Origin: Betaproteobacteria bacterium | GTDB taxonomy: Bacteria; Pseudomonadota; Gammaproteobacteria; Burkholderiales; Rhodocyclaceae | NCBI GenBank assembly: GCA_009781175.1 | Contig: WQYQ01000024.1 | Coordinates: 1-53,041 of the forward strand | Direction of reading: 5' to 3' | Length of the DNA stretch: 53,041 bases | Shown here: positions 43,295-53,033 of the stretch, piece by piece | Layout: every line of letters begins with the position of its first letter | Numbering within the stretch: the first letter of the stretch is position 1 | Translations under genes and position numbers: made by a program | The notes under the pieces: model-generated | What the model saw: the letters and a program-made list of their open reading frames with translations, nothing else | The model's database searches: none | What the model was told of the DNA's origin: nothing

Positions 43295-43672
43295 TTACCA
43301 GATCTCGGCAGCAGCGGTTCCCTGGTGATAGCGCAGTAGCCAGTTGCTGCCGACCAGGAGCCAGATGGATGAGCGTAACGTATGGCGCGCGAGTGATCCG
43401 TCTTCCTGTCTGAGTGCGGAGCGATATGTCAGGAGCGCGACACCAGGACGCAATTCGGTTGCGACGTACAAATCCGCCGTCACCTCAACCACTTGGGATT
43501 CATTCTGCATTGCGGCCACAACGGTGTCACGGGAATAACAGCGCCCGGACCGTCCAATTTCTTCGAAGTCCGGGTGGAGCAGCGTACGCACACGAACATC
43601 GTCAGCGCGGACCGTAGATTGATGAAGCTCAGCTTCCAGTCGTGACAGCATTTGAACGAGAATCCCATCCAT
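43295..43672 (-). CDS. DUF4440/SnoaL-like (NTF2-fold) protein
   Basis: A 125-residue small protein with the NTF2-like pattern: an N-terminal helix (MLSRLEAELHQSTVRADDVRVRTLLHPDFEEIGRSG), then strands VTADLYVATELRPGVALLTYRSAL and RHTLRSSIWLLVGSNWLLRYHQGTA. Such folds bind small ligands or act as isomerase-like enzymes; no catalytic residue can be assigned. GGGGG lies five bases before the ATG. Confidence 0.8.
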   Translation of the reverse strand: MDGILVQMLSRLEAELHQSTVRADDVRVRTLLHPDFEEIGRSGRCYSRDTVVAAMQNESQVVEVTADLYVATELRPGVALLTYRSALRQEDGSLARHTLRSSIWLLVGSNWLLRYHQGTAAAEIW

Positions 43673-43775
43673 TACTACCCCCTTGGTCCGTGATTGAAGG
43701 CATAACGACTGCGTAATGATCCGCAGCGGAAGTACCGATATGTCGACATGCAGCCGGCACCGAGTCCGCCGGCAA

Positions 43776-44468
43776 TCAGCCTACCGCGCTACCGCACTTA
43801 ATCGCATAAAACCCCGCCTGCATGTAGGAAGCCCAGAGGAGTTCAACGATGGAAAAGCCGATTTCATTTAATAAACGCAGGTGCTCGGTAATTGAAATCG
43901 GAAAATACTCGTTGTCGAAACGTTTGATATGCGCTCTGGCTTCGGTGGCTGTTCTGCCGCAACCGGTCTGATAGTTTTCCCATCGTTTCAAGGCGAACGG
44001 TAACGCTTTCTCCGACAAGGGTCGGATGTTTTCAAAAACGACGAAGACACCTCCTGGGGCCAGCATCCTGAAGCAGTTTTCAAGCGCTCGTTTCCTTGCA
44101 GGTTCATCCTGATAATGATGGCTTTGAATGGCGGTGATGACATCAAAAACATTGTCATCGATATCCAGGTTTTGAGAATCGGAGAGGATGAAAGCGGGGT
44201 TTCCATTCGTCGCAGTTTTTTTCCGGGCAATTACTAGCATTTCCTGCGAAGGGTCTGCCAGCGTAAATTCAGTTCCGGGAAAATATTTTTTTGCGTCGAG
44301 ATACAGGTTTCCAGTTCCACAGCCGATGTCGAGCCATTTCTGCGGAGATTCGTTAACGGAACGGACGAGATCAATTGTTTGCTGGTGGAATAAATCGTAA
44401 AAAGGAATGGTTGCAGATACTTTTGCATCGAATTCCTTTGCTGAATGCGCCGTAACGTTGTCGCGCAT
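43776..44468 (-). CDS. Class I SAM-dependent methyltransferase
   Basis: A 230-residue enzyme with the SAM-binding motif I LDIGCGTGNLYLDAKKYFPGTEF (about residue 47), motif II FDVITAIQSHHYQD and the C-terminal strand FSIVELLWASYMQAGFYAIK. The substrate is unknown. The codon use is visibly less GC-rich than in the neighbours and no functional partner is nearby, so it may be an acquired gene. CTAGGAAA lies upstream of the ATG at 44468. Confidence 0.88.
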   Translation of the reverse strand: MRDNVTAHSAKEFDAKVSATIPFYDLFHQQTIDLVRSVNESPQKWLDIGCGTGNLYLDAKKYFPGTEFTLADPSQEMLVIARKKTATNGNPAFILSDSQNLDIDDNVFDVITAIQSHHYQDEPARKRALENCFRMLAPGGVFVVFENIRPLSEKALPFALKRWENYQTGCGRTATEARAHIKRFDNEYFPISITEHLRLLNEIGFSIVELLWASYMQAGFYAIKCGSAVG

Positions 44469-44597
44469 GGTGAGTTTCCTAGATGGCTGCGTTGGGGGTC
44501 GCCATGCGAAAAATCGTGCACCTGTGTTTCGGTGTCCTAAAAAATCGCACCCATTATTTCTCTCTCACTCTTGACGCGGAAGACGGTATCTACCGCC

Positions 44598-45437
44598 TCA
44601 AGAAGAAACCCGGTTGCGCGACCTGTGGCCGCCAGCCGTTTCGAAATAAGCCAATTCCGCCTCACTAAAGCCCGCGGCCAGGCGCGCTTCGCAATTCAAT
44701 GGCGGACGCGGCATCGGCGCGTCGAACAATTCGATCAAACGCAGATACTCGGCCTCTGGCGCGATGCCGCGCTGCGCGCATACGTAGCGAAACCACTTGT
44801 CGCCGATGGCGACATGTCCAACCTCGTCGCGCAACACAACGTCGAGCACCGCAACGGTTTGCAGATCGCCAGCCGTCTTGAGCTTGGCGACGATCGGCGG
44901 CGTCGCATCGAGTCCGCGCGCCTCAAGCACGCGCGGGACCAAGGCCATTCGGGCCAGCACATCGGCATCCGTTTTCACGGCCATCTCCCACAAACCGTTA
45001 TGCGCGGGAAAATCGCCGTAGGCATACCCCAAGTCCGCAAGCCGCGCGGCGAGCAGATCGAAGTGATGCACCTCTTCGGCCGCCACGCGCAGCCAGTCGT
45101 CGACGAAGGCGTCGGGCATTGCAGGGAAACGCAGCACGCAGTCGAGCGCCAAGTTGATCGCGTTGAATTCGATATGCACGATCGAATGCAACAGGGCGGC
45201 ATGCCCGACCGGCGTGAAAGGCGAACGGCGCGGCACGGCGTCGGGCGGCACAAGCTCGGGCTTCGCCGGACGCCCAGGCGTTGCGATGCGCTGCGGCGCG
45301 AACTCTTTGTCCGCCGCGCGGCGCAAACGGCCCGCGCGCCAATCATCGGCAAGGCGGAGCGTTGCGGCGCATTTGGCGGCAGGCTCGCAGCACATCAACG
45401 CAGCGAGCGCCGCGGTTTCAAGCAAGCTGACAGACAC
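44598..45437 (-). CDS. DUF455 family ferritin-like protein
   Basis: A 279-residue protein matching the DUF455 ferritin-like pattern: AALLHSIVHIEFNAINLALD, then VAAEEVHHFDLLAARLADLGY and VLRDEVGHVAIGDKWFRYVC. The E/H residues would bind a di-iron site. The biochemical role is unknown. The start is a GTG at 45437 with GAGG upstream. It lies 14 bp from the alcohol dehydrogenase gene in the same orientation, so the two are likely co-transcribed. Confidence 0.85.
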   Translation of the reverse strand: MSVSLLETAALAALMCCEPAAKCAATLRLADDWRAGRLRRAADKEFAPQRIATPGRPAKPELVPPDAVPRRSPFTPVGHAALLHSIVHIEFNAINLALDCVLRFPAMPDAFVDDWLRVAAEEVHHFDLLAARLADLGYAYGDFPAHNGLWEMAVKTDADVLARMALVPRVLEARGLDATPPIVAKLKTAGDLQTVAVLDVVLRDEVGHVAIGDKWFRYVCAQRGIAPEAEYLRLIELFDAPMPRPPLNCEARLAAGFSEAELAYFETAGGHRSRNRVSS

Positions 45438-45451
45438 GCAGAAACCTCAAC

Positions 45452-46609
45452 TCAACGGGCAAGCTCGAACACCTGACGCGACACTTCCAGCGTCACATCG
45501 CGGCGTTCGCCCAAACCGGCTCCTCCGCTATGCTCCTGCAATTTGGCCAGCAAGGCGTTGAAATCCGGCTCGGCAATGCCATAGCCGGAGAAACTTGTCT
45601 TGACCTGCATCGCTTCGAAAAACGCGCGTGTTTTTTCGATTGCGGCATCGATACGCGCTTCCTCGTCGCCACTGCTCAGGTTCCAAACGCGTTCGGCGTA
45701 TTGAAGCAGCTTCTCGCGTTTGCTCGCGCGGCGCACGTGCAGCATCGCCGGCAATACGATCGCCAGTGTTTGCGCATGATCGAGCCCATACATGGCGGTG
45801 ATCTCATGCCCCAACGCGTGCGTACTCCAGTCCTGCGGCACGCCCGCGCCAACCACGCCTTGGAGCGCCATCGTCGCCGCCCACATAAGGTTCGCGCGCA
45901 CCGCATAGTCGTTCGGCGTTGCAAACGCTTTCGGCCCCTCTTCGATTAAGGTCAGCAAAATACCTTCGGCAAAGCGATCCTGAATCTTCGCGTCGCACGG
46001 AAAGGTCAGATATTGCTCCACGACGTGCACAAAGGCATCGACGACGCCATTGCCGATCTGGCGCGGCGGCAAGCTGTAAGTCGTTTCCGGATCGAGCACC
46101 GCGAAACGCGGAAAAATCAAACCGCTGAAGAAGGAAAGTTTGTCGCCGGTTGCACGGCGCGAAACCACCGCCGCCGCATTCGATTCCGAGCCCGTCGCGG
46201 GCAGCGTCAAAACCGTGCCGATCGGCAAGGCGGATTCGACGCGCGCCTTGTGCGCCAGAATATCCCACGGCTCGCCCTCGAAAGGCACGGCGGCGGCGAT
46301 GAACTTCGTGCCGTCGAGCACCGAGCCGCCGCCGACCGCGAGCAGGTAATCGACGCCCTGCTCACGCGCGAGCAGCACGGCTTTCATCAGCGTTTCATAC
46401 GCCGGGTTGGGCTCGATGCCGCCGAACCGCAGCACATCGCGCCCCGCAAGCACCGCCTCGACCTGCTGCATCACTCCGTTGTTAAAGACGGAACCGCCGC
46501 CATAGGTAATCAGCACCTTTGCACCGGCGGGAATTTCATCGGCGATTTTTTTGATCTGGCCCGCGCCGAAATGAATCCGCACCGGATTGTAGAAACTGAA
46601 ATTGTTCAT
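45452..46609 (-). CDS. yqhD: Iron-containing alcohol dehydrogenase (YqhD-like)
   Basis: A 385-residue NADPH-dependent aldehyde/alcohol oxidoreductase of the Fe-ADH family. NFSFYNPVRIHFGAGQI opens it, GGGSVLDGTKF binds the cofactor phosphate, and ALGHEITAMYGLDHAQTLAIVLPAM carries the metal ligands. YqhD-type enzymes reduce toxic or lipid-derived aldehydes. The ATG at 46609 has CAGGAGGA directly upstream, which overrides an upstream in-frame start. It lies 16 bp after mnmA in the same direction. Confidence 0.92.
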   Translation of the reverse strand: MNNFSFYNPVRIHFGAGQIKKIADEIPAGAKVLITYGGGSVFNNGVMQQVEAVLAGRDVLRFGGIEPNPAYETLMKAVLLAREQGVDYLLAVGGGSVLDGTKFIAAAVPFEGEPWDILAHKARVESALPIGTVLTLPATGSESNAAAVVSRRATGDKLSFFSGLIFPRFAVLDPETTYSLPPRQIGNGVVDAFVHVVEQYLTFPCDAKIQDRFAEGILLTLIEEGPKAFATPNDYAVRANLMWAATMALQGVVGAGVPQDWSTHALGHEITAMYGLDHAQTLAIVLPAMLHVRRASKREKLLQYAERVWNLSSGDEEARIDAAIEKTRAFFEAMQVKTSFSGYGIAEPDFNALLAKLQEHSGGAGLGERRDVTLEVSRQVFELAR

Positions 46610-46625
46610 GCAGTCCTCCTGAATT

Positions 46626-47732
46626 TCAGGCGATGATGCCGCCACCGAGACACACACGGGATTCGTAGACGACCACCGACTGGCCCGGCGTCAACGCCCA
46701 TTGCGGCGCGGCGAATGCGATTTCGCACGCTTCGCCGCTCAGGCTGTCGATCTCGCAGGGCGCATCCGGCGTGCGATAGCGCGGTTTGGCCGCATACACC
46801 CAGTGCGTACGCGGCGCATGGCCTGAGATCCAGTTCAGCTCTATCGCGGTCAGCCTCTCCTTGAGCAAGGCCGGGTGATCGTGTCCTTGCACGACGAGCA
46901 GCTCGTTGCGCTGCATATCCTTGGCCGCGACATACCAAGCGTCATGCTCCCCGGCGTGGTCGTTGCCTTTCACGCCGCCGATATGCAGCCCCTTGCGCTG
47001 GCCGATCGTGTGATACATCAAGCCCTGGTGCTCGCCAAGCAGACGCTCGTCATCGAGCGCGCGAATCGCGCCGGGCTTCGTCGGCAGGTAACGCATCAGA
47101 AATTCGCGGAACGGCCGCTCGCCGATGAAGCAGATGCCAGTCGAATCCTTCTTGGCGAATACATGCAGCCCGGCCTGCTCGGCGATTTTGCGCACCTCGC
47201 GCTTGTAGATCTGACCCAGCGGGAAGATCGTCTTGGCGAGCTGCTGCTGGTTGAGCCGGTAGAGAAAGTAGCTCTGGTCCTTGGTCCCGTCCTCGGCCTT
47301 GAGCAATTGGAATTCCGTGCGGCCGTCGTTGCGCCATTCGCGCACTTGCGCGTAATGGCCCGTGGCGATTTTGTCGGCCCCAAGCTGCATCGCGTGATCG
47401 AGGAAAGCCTTGAACTTGATCTCGCTATTGCACAGCACATCGGGGTTCGGCGTGCGGCCGGCCTGGTACTCATGCAGAAAATCGGCGAATACGCGGTCTT
47501 TGTATTCCTGCGAGAAGTTGACGACTTCGAGTTCGATACCGAGCACATCGCAAACCGACGCGACGTCGACGAGGTCTTGCCGCGTCGAGCAATACTCATC
47601 GTCGTCATCGTCCTCCCAATTTTTCATGAACAGCCCGACGACGCGATAGCCCTGCTGTTTGAGCAACAGCGCGGCCACCGACGAATCCACGCCGCCGGAC
47701 ATCCCGACGACAACCGTTTGTTTCGTACTCAT
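46626..47732 (-). CDS. mnmA: tRNA 2-thiouridylase MnmA
   Basis: A 368-residue enzyme that adds sulfur at position 2 of the wobble uridine in Lys/Glu/Gln tRNAs. The PP-loop ATP-binding motif is [15 protein letters not shown] (about residues 10-24). The catalytic Cys pair is in [12 protein letters not shown] and [11 protein letters not shown]. With the mnmC product, encoded 35 kb away, it makes mnm5s2U34. The ATG at 47732 gives the usual [14 protein letters not shown] start. It follows nudJ by 20 bp, the enterobacterial-type arrangement. Confidence 0.96.
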   Translation of the reverse strand: MSTKQTVVVGMSGGVDSSVAALLLKQQGYRVVGLFMKNWEDDDDDEYCSTRQDLVDVASVCDVLGIELEVVNFSQEYKDRVFADFLHEYQAGRTPNPDVLCNSEIKFKAFLDHAMQLGADKIATGHYAQVREWRNDGRTEFQLLKAEDGTKDQSYFLYRLNQQQLAKTIFPLGQIYKREVRKIAEQAGLHVFAKKDSTGICFIGERPFREFLMRYLPTKPGAIRALDDERLLGEHQGLMYHTIGQRKGLHIGGVKGNDHAGEHDAWYVAAKDMQRNELLVVQGHDHPALLKERLTAIELNWISGHAPRTHWVYAAKPRYRTPDAPCEIDSLSGEACEIAFAAPQWALTPGQSVVVYESRVCLGGGIIA

Positions 47733-47752
47733 TCCAACTCTTTCCGCCCAGT

Positions 47753-48199
47753 TCAAACATAGTGCCGGATCAAATCCAGCGGATAACGCCGGCCGGCCAA
47801 ATAGTCATCGACGCATCGCAGCACCAGAGGGTTGCGGTGCCTTGCCTGGCAGGCCGCGATCTCATCGCGCGTCATCCAAAGCGCGCGCAGAATGCCGGTA
47901 TCGAGCGCGCGGCCCGGCTCCTCGCCGTCCAGCCGGCCCGCAAATGTAAAACGCACATAGGTAATATCCCCGCCCGACCGCGGCCATTGGTAGATGCCGA
48001 CAAGCTGTTCGGGCTGAAAACGATGCGCCGTTTCTTCGAGCGTTTCCCGCGCACAGGCTTCGACGAGCGATTCACCTTCGTCGAGATGCCCCGCCGGCTG
48101 ATTGAAGCGCGCGCCATCGGCGGTTTCCTCCTCTACAAGCAGAAAGCGTCCCGCGTGTTCGACAATCGCCGCCACGGTGACATGTGCGCTCCAACTCAT
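47753..48199 (-). CDS. nudJ: Nudix hydrolase, NudJ-like
   Basis: A 148-residue Nudix protein. The Nudix box is [25 protein letters not shown] (about residues 37-61). [29 protein letters not shown] is the family N-terminus and fixes the ATG at 48199. NudJ-type enzymes hydrolyse nucleoside di- and triphosphates. The adjacency to mnmA on the same strand supports the name. Confidence 0.85.
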   Translation of the reverse strand: MSWSAHVTVAAIVEHAGRFLLVEEETADGARFNQPAGHLDEGESLVEACARETLEETAHRFQPEQLVGIYQWPRSGGDITYVRFTFAGRLDGEEPGRALDTGILRALWMTRDEIAACQARHRNPLVLRCVDDYLAGRRYPLDLIRHYV

Positions 48200-48354
48200 G
48201 GGCCCGGCCCTTCCCTTTGTGCAAAACATCCGGCATTTTAGCCTGCCGCCCTGAAGCACGGGCCGGGCCGCATTCCGATTCATGAACGGATTCGGCTAAA
48301 ATAATGGATTCACCGTTTTACGGTTTCTCAGAATAGTTCCGAGGGGGAATTTCC

Positions 48355-49275
48355 ATGTCCATGGCTGATCGCGACGGGTTCATCTGGTACGACGGCAAGC
48401 TAGTGCCTTGGCGCGAGGCCACAACCCACGTGCTGACGCATTCGCTGCACTACGGCGTTTCCGTTTTCGAAGGCGTGCGCGCCTATAAAACCGATCAAGG
48501 CACGGCCATTTTCCGGCTCAAGGATCACACCAAACGCCTCTTCAACTCGGCGCACATCTATCAGATGAAGATGCCGTTCGATCAAGAGACGATCAACGAA
48601 GCGCACAAGGAAGTCGTGCGCGCCAACAAGCTCGAAAGCTGCTACATGCGGCCGATCGCTTTCTACGGTTCGGAAAAAATGGGCGTTTCGACGCGCGGCG
48701 CTTCGGTGCATGTTGCGGTCGCCGCTTGGCCGTGGGGCGCTTACCTGGGCGAGGACGCCCTCGAACAAGGCATCCGCATCAAGACCTCGTCCTTCGCGCG
48801 CCACCACGTCAATGTGACGATGCCGCGCGCCAAACTCGCATCGACGTACGCCAACTCGGTCCTCGCCAACCTCGAAGCGACGGAGAACGGTTACGACGAG
48901 GCGCTGCTGCTCGACACCGAAGGTTTCGTGGCCGAAGGCGCGGGTGAGAACATCTTCATCGTCAAGGACGGCGTGGTCTACGAACCGGAAATCGCTTCGG
49001 CGCTGACCGGCATCACACGCACCACGGTCCTCACGCTGGCGCAAGAGCTTGGCTATCAGGTCGTGACGAAGCGCCTGACGCGCGACGACATCTATATCGC
49101 CGACGAAGCTTTCTTCACCGGCACGGCCGCCGAAATCACGCCGATCCGCGAACTCGACAACCGCCAGATCGGCGCGGGCCGCCGCGGGCCGATCACCGCG
49201 AAAATCCAGCAGCGTTTCTTCGAGCTTGTCTCCGGCCGTCTGCCCGAGCACAAAGACTGGCTCGCTTACGTTTGA
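48355..49275 (+). CDS. ilvE: Branched-chain amino acid aminotransferase
   Basis: A 306-residue PLP-dependent class IV aminotransferase making leucine, isoleucine and valine. Marker segments are THVLTHSLHYGVSVFEGVRAY, the PLP Lys region MPRAKLASTYANSVLANLEA, EALLLDTEGFVAEGAGENIF and ADEAFFTGTAAEITPIRELD. GAGGGGGA upstream supports the ATG. It is followed 20 bp later by a small zinc-finger gene, an arrangement common in betaproteobacteria. Confidence 0.96.
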   Translation: MSMADRDGFIWYDGKLVPWREATTHVLTHSLHYGVSVFEGVRAYKTDQGTAIFRLKDHTKRLFNSAHIYQMKMPFDQETINEAHKEVVRANKLESCYMRPIAFYGSEKMGVSTRGASVHVAVAAWPWGAYLGEDALEQGIRIKTSSFARHHVNVTMPRAKLASTYANSVLANLEATENGYDEALLLDTEGFVAEGAGENIFIVKDGVVYEPEIASALTGITRTTVLTLAQELGYQVVTKRLTRDDIYIADEAFFTGTAAEITPIRELDNRQIGAGRRGPITAKIQQRFFELVSGRLPEHKDWLAYV

Positions 49276-49295
49276 TCCTGTGGAGTCATCCAGCC

Positions 49296-49496
49296 ATGCC
49301 TGAGAACCACGACAAGAACCAAGCCATAGCCGTCACCGCCAAGGATCTGCCGCTGCATTGCCCAATGCCGGACGCCCCGCTCTGGGCGCGCCATCCGCGC
49401 GTATTCCTCGATGTGCTGCACACCGGCGAAGCCAGTTGCCCGTACTGCGGCGCGAAGTACCACTTCACCGGCGAACGCCCAAGCGGACATCACTGA
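49296..49496 (+). CDS. Zinc-finger (CHCC-type) small protein
   Basis: A 66-residue protein with a CHCC zinc-finger layout: LHCPMPDAPLWARHPRVFLDV, then SCPYCGAKYHFTG. Proteins of this type are common next to ilvE and resemble the zinc-binding subunit of complex I; the role here is unknown. The ATG at 49296 has GGAG upstream. Confidence 0.8.
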   Translation: MPENHDKNQAIAVTAKDLPLHCPMPDAPLWARHPRVFLDVLHTGEASCPYCGAKYHFTGERPSGHH

Positions 49497-49518
49497 TCCG
49501 GCGATTCAAGCTGCACAT

Positions 49519-49550
49519 AACAAGGGGCGTTCCACGGAACTCCCCTTGTT
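49519..49550 (+). terminator. Terminator-like hairpin after the zinc-finger gene
   Basis: A 9-bp outer stem AACAAGGGG/CCCCTTGTT (49519-49527, 49542-49550) around an inner GTTCC/GGAAC stem. No T-run follows beyond GTT, so it is a moderately strong candidate on either strand. Confidence 0.6.
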
Positions 49551-49571
49551 GCTTTCCACATAGTGAATCGC

Positions 49572-50585
49572 ATGACTTCTATCCGCATCCTCATCATCGC
49601 CCCGAATTGGATCGGCGACGCCGTCGCCGCTCAGCCGCTCTTCATGCGCCTTGCAACGCGGCGGCCGAATGTCGTGATCGATGCGCTGGCCCCGCCCTGG
49701 GTCGCTCCAGCGCTCGCGGCAATGCCCGAAATCCGCAAAGTCATCGCCAACCCTTTCGGCCACGGCGCTTTCAGACCACTGGCGCGCTGGCGTTTTGCGC
49801 GCGGCCTGAAAGACCAATACGACGAAGCCTATGTGCTGCCGAACTCGTGGAAATCGGCGCTGATTCCCTTCTTCGCCGGTATTCCAATCCGCGCCGGCTT
49901 CATCGGCGAAGGCCGTTACGGCATCCTCAACCGCGCCCGCGCGCTCGATAAAAAAGCGCAGCCGCTACAAGTCGAACGCTATGCCGTGCTGGCGGAAGCC
50001 CCACAATTCCCGCTCGAACGCCCGTTGCCGAATCCGCGCCTGCAACGCGAAAGCGCGGAAGTACAGGCGTCACTCGACGCTTTGGGCCTTCCGGCCACGC
50101 CGCGTCCGATCGTATTTTGTCCCGGCGCGGAATTCGGCCCGGCGAAACGCTGGCCCGCGGCGCATTACGCGGCGCTGGCGCGGGAATTGGCTGAATTGGG
50201 CCATCCGGTCTGGATACTGGGCTCGAAAAAAGACATGCCGGTTTCAAGCGAAATCGCCCAGCTCGCGGGAAGTGCAGTGCGCGACTTGTGCGGCCGCACC
50301 AGCCTTGCCCAGGCAATCGACCTGATCGCCCTCGCCCGCTGCGTCGTCACGAACGATTCCGGCCTGATGCATGTCGCCGCGGCGCTTGGCACACCGCTCG
50401 TCGCGATCTTCGGCTCGTCGAGCCCAAACTACACGCCGCCGCTGTCGCCGCAAGCGCAAATCATGTGGCTCCAGCTCGAATGCAGCCCCTGTTTCAAGCG
50501 CGAATGTCCACTCGGGCATCTGAACTGTCTGCGGCAAATCACGCCCGAGTCGGTGCTCGCCCAGCTACGGCCGATGCTCGAATGA
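49572..50585 (+). CDS. waaF: Lipopolysaccharide heptosyltransferase II
   Basis: A 337-residue GT9 family glycosyltransferase adding the second heptose to the lipopolysaccharide inner core. ILIIAPNWIGDAVAAQPLF starts it, CPGAEFGPAKRWPAAHY and ARCVVTNDSGLMHVAAALGTPLVAIFGSS bind the ADP-heptose donor, and CSPCFKRECPLGHLNCL is typical of WaaF. The ATG at 49572 gives the expected N-terminus; a GTG at 49563 adds three residues. Confidence 0.94.
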   Translation: MTSIRILIIAPNWIGDAVAAQPLFMRLATRRPNVVIDALAPPWVAPALAAMPEIRKVIANPFGHGAFRPLARWRFARGLKDQYDEAYVLPNSWKSALIPFFAGIPIRAGFIGEGRYGILNRARALDKKAQPLQVERYAVLAEAPQFPLERPLPNPRLQRESAEVQASLDALGLPATPRPIVFCPGAEFGPAKRWPAAHYAALARELAELGHPVWILGSKKDMPVSSEIAQLAGSAVRDLCGRTSLAQAIDLIALARCVVTNDSGLMHVAAALGTPLVAIFGSSSPNYTPPLSPQAQIMWLQLECSPCFKRECPLGHLNCLRQITPESVLAQLRPMLE

Positions 50586-50655
50586 GGTTCTGAATGCATA
50601 CGATTGAATCGCATTTGAGCGCAGAGCCCAAACCGTTTCCTGCTAGGCTTTCGAC

Positions 50656-51087
50656 ATGAGCCAAGTTTTATACGCCTCCGCCGAAGACGTGGAGAACGCT
50701 TTTTACGATGCCTTCAACCGCGGCGACCTCGAAGCGCTGATGGCCTTATGGTCGGAGACCGATGATGTGGTATGCATCCACCCCGGCGGCAGCCGTCTCG
50801 TCGGCCTGCATGCAATCCGCGAATCCTGGAAACAGCTCTTCGGCAGCGGCCTGCGGCTGCGCCTGAAACTGCATCATGGCATCATTCAATCGAGCCCCAT
50901 GCTGTCGGTGCGCAGCGTGCTGCAACATGTCGTCGTCGAAGGCGAGGACGGCATGTCGCCGCCCGTCATCGCGACCAACGTCTATGCGCGCGGCGCATTC
51001 GGCTGGCGCCTGGTGCTGCACCATGCCTCGCCGGCCCCCGACATCGAAGGCGTGTTCGACGAAGAAGCCCCGCGCATCGTCCATTGA
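50656..51087 (+). CDS. SnoaL/NTF2-like small protein
   Basis: A 143-residue protein with an NTF2-like pattern: EDVENAFYDAFNRGDLEALMALWSETDDVVCIHPGG, then LVGLHAIRESWKQLF and strands with IATNVYARGAFGWRLVLHHASPAP. It is similar in layout to calcium/calmodulin-type and ketosteroid-isomerase-like domains. The function is unknown. It stands between waaF and the convergent ceramidase-like gene, and its start is an ATG with no strong ribosome-binding site. Confidence 0.8.
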   Translation: MSQVLYASAEDVENAFYDAFNRGDLEALMALWSETDDVVCIHPGGSRLVGLHAIRESWKQLFGSGLRLRLKLHHGIIQSSPMLSVRSVLQHVVVEGEDGMSPPVIATNVYARGAFGWRLVLHHASPAPDIEGVFDEEAPRIVH

Positions 51088-51115
51088 GCGCCCAGCCTGG
51101 GCAAACGTTTTATTT

Positions 51116-51853
51116 TTAGAGCTTTTCCGGCTGGCGCTGGGAAAGGGCGAATATCACCGCCGCGGAAGCTGCGGCCGCAAGCAGATGCTTCAAGGAATGG
51201 CCGCTCAAGCCGCCCGTGAGCGCAAGAATCTGCGCATCGGCCACCTCGGCGAGTTTCGCCAGCACATACAAAAGGCTTGCGGAGGTAAACCAGAACCGCC
51301 GCACGCGATCGCCCCAGGACAGCGCCGGCACGAGGATCAATACCGCGATTTGCAACGACAGGTAGGGCCGCAGATCGCCGGCGAACCAAGGAATCCCGAA
51401 CACGGCGACAAGCGCCGCCACGCTAAGCAGTACGCCAAGAACAGCGCTCTGCCCCACGGAAAGCTGGTAATGCTCGCTGATTACCGCGGTGAGCAGCGTC
51501 GCGCAAACCAGTTCGATCGGCACACGGTCCCATACCAGCCGCGCATCGTCAGGCGCAAGGTGATACCAGCCCGACCCAAAACAAACCCAGGCCACCGCGA
51601 GCGCAAACGCATACCACCAGAAGCGCGCGGGCGTTTTGGGCAAATGGCTTACGACCCATAATCCCCAAAGTCCCGCGAAAAGAAAACCGAGATTCGAAAG
51701 CACGTCGATCGCATTCGCTATACCAAACAAATTGCGGTGGTCGGCGAAGTCATGGTAGCCGGGCGGCAAGTGCAGCGGCCCAGCCAACACCAGCCCGAGC
51801 AGCACCAAAATCAGGAGCAGCCACGGCAGATTACGGCGGAAGAAATCGTGCAT
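51116..51853 (-). CDS. Ceramidase-like (alkaline phytoceramidase family) membrane protein
   Basis: A 245-residue protein with about seven hydrophobic segments. Conserved polar residues of the CREST/ceramidase fold are present: YHDFADHR, FGSGWYHLAPDDARLVWDRVPIE and LSGHSLKHLLAA supply the His/Asp metal site. In other members the enzyme hydrolyses an amide bond in a membrane lipid; the substrate here is unknown. The ATG at 51853 is preferred over a TTG 42 bp upstream. Confidence 0.82.
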   Translation of the reverse strand: MHDFFRRNLPWLLLILVLLGLVLAGPLHLPPGYHDFADHRNLFGIANAIDVLSNLGFLFAGLWGLWVVSHLPKTPARFWWYAFALAVAWVCFGSGWYHLAPDDARLVWDRVPIELVCATLLTAVISEHYQLSVGQSAVLGVLLSVAALVAVFGIPWFAGDLRPYLSLQIAVLILVPALSWGDRVRRFWFTSASLLYVLAKLAEVADAQILALTGGLSGHSLKHLLAAAASAAVIFALSQRQPEKL

Positions 51854-52016
51854 CTCGTCACCCGGTTCCCTGTCCAAAACCCACAGTTTACTCAACGCAA
51901 TCCGATTGATCCTAAAAGTAGACCCTTACTCTAAACTCAGCCACCAAATTTAAACATCGGCATTGAATCGCCCCGGGAATTGAGGAGGCTCTGAATCTTG
52001 AGAAGATGGAGCCACC

Positions 52017-52337
52017 ATGAAGACGACGAAGTATTCCCCGGAAGTGAAAGAGCGGGCGGTCCGGCTGGTGCTGGAGCACCGAGGCGAGTACCCCTCACAG
52101 TGGGCGGCGATCGAATCGATCGCAGCGAAGATTGGCTGCACGACCGAAACGCTGCGCGGCTGGGTACGGCAGCATGAACGGGATGTCGGTCTGCGCGACG
52201 GCGTGACGAGTGCCGAGCGGGAGCGGGTCAAGGCGCTGGAGCGTGAGAACAAGGAACTGCGCCGGACCAATGAGATCCTGCGGCTGGCGAGCGCGTTTTT
52301 CGCACAGGCGGAGTTCGACCGCCTCAAGAAGAAGTGA
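52017..52337 (+). CDS. IS3-family transposase OrfA
   Basis: A 106-residue helix-turn-helix protein: [49 protein letters not shown], then a leucine-zipper-like helix ([34 protein letters not shown]). It would bind the IS ends. Its stop (52335-52337) overlaps the orfB start; the AAGAAGAAG run just before is a likely -1 frameshift site for making the OrfAB transposase. Confidence 0.92.
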   Translation: MKTTKYSPEVKERAVRLVLEHRGEYPSQWAAIESIAAKIGCTTETLRGWVRQHERDVGLRDGVTSAERERVKALERENKELRRTNEILRLASAFFAQAEFDRLKKK

Positions 52338-53029
52338 GCTTGTTCATCGACCAGTATCGGAAGCGGTTCGGGGTCGAACCGATCTGCAAACTGTTGCAGG
52401 TTGCCCCATCTGCCTATTGGCGCTACGCCGCGCGGCAGCGCGATCCGTCCTTGCGCAGCGCCCGCAGCCGGCGAGATGAATTCCTACTTCCCCATATTCA
52501 GCGGGTCTGGCAGGCCAATTTCCAAGTCAATGAGGCCAACAAGCTCTGGCGGCAGTTGCTGCGCGAAGGCATCCAAGTCGCCCGCTGCACCGTCGAACGG
52601 CTGATGCGGCGCTTGGGTCTGCGCGGGGTGATGCGCGGCAAGCTTGTTCGCACCACCTTCGGCGATGCCACAGCGCCTTGCCCGTTGGATCGGGTCAATC
52701 GGCAGTTCCAGGCTGACCGGCCTAATCAGCTGTGGGTGTCGGACTTCACCTACGTCTCGACTTGGCAAGGCTTCGTCTATGTGGCCTTCGTCATCGACGT
52801 CTTTGCCCGGCGCATCGTTGGCTGGCGGGTCAGCCGCTCGATGAAGACCGACTTCGTGCTCGACGCCCTGGAGCAGGCGCTCTACGCCCGCCAGCCGGAA
52901 CGGAACGACGCCTTGATTCATCACTCCGACAGTAAGAATATGGGCGCCAGATGTTTCCGGATCGTTTGCGCTTTTCAACGCAGGCTTTCAGGAAAGCTCT
53001 GGTGCCGTAGAGCGTTCCGGGCGACCTGA
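52334..53029 (+). pseudogene. IS3-family transposase OrfB, interrupted
   Basis: The open frame begins [21 protein letters not shown] and carries the DDE catalytic core: the first Asp in LWVSDFTYVSTWQGFVYVAFVIDVF and the second in ALIHHSDS (about residue 200). After HHSD, where the family continues with R-G-S-Q-Y, the sequence changes to an unrelated stretch, so the last Glu of the triad is missing. The protein is therefore not functional as read, unless the missing part resumes beyond the window. Confidence 0.85.
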
Positions 53030-53033
53030 CCCA
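52932..53033. repeat. 102-bp insert in the transposase, flanked by 8-bp direct repeats
   Basis: CACTCCGA occurs at 52924-52931, inside the HHSD codons, and again at 53034-53041, the last bases of the window. The spacing and the loss of transposase similarity between them fit a small insertion with an 8-bp target duplication. The insert's ends show no clear inverted repeats. Confidence 0.45.
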
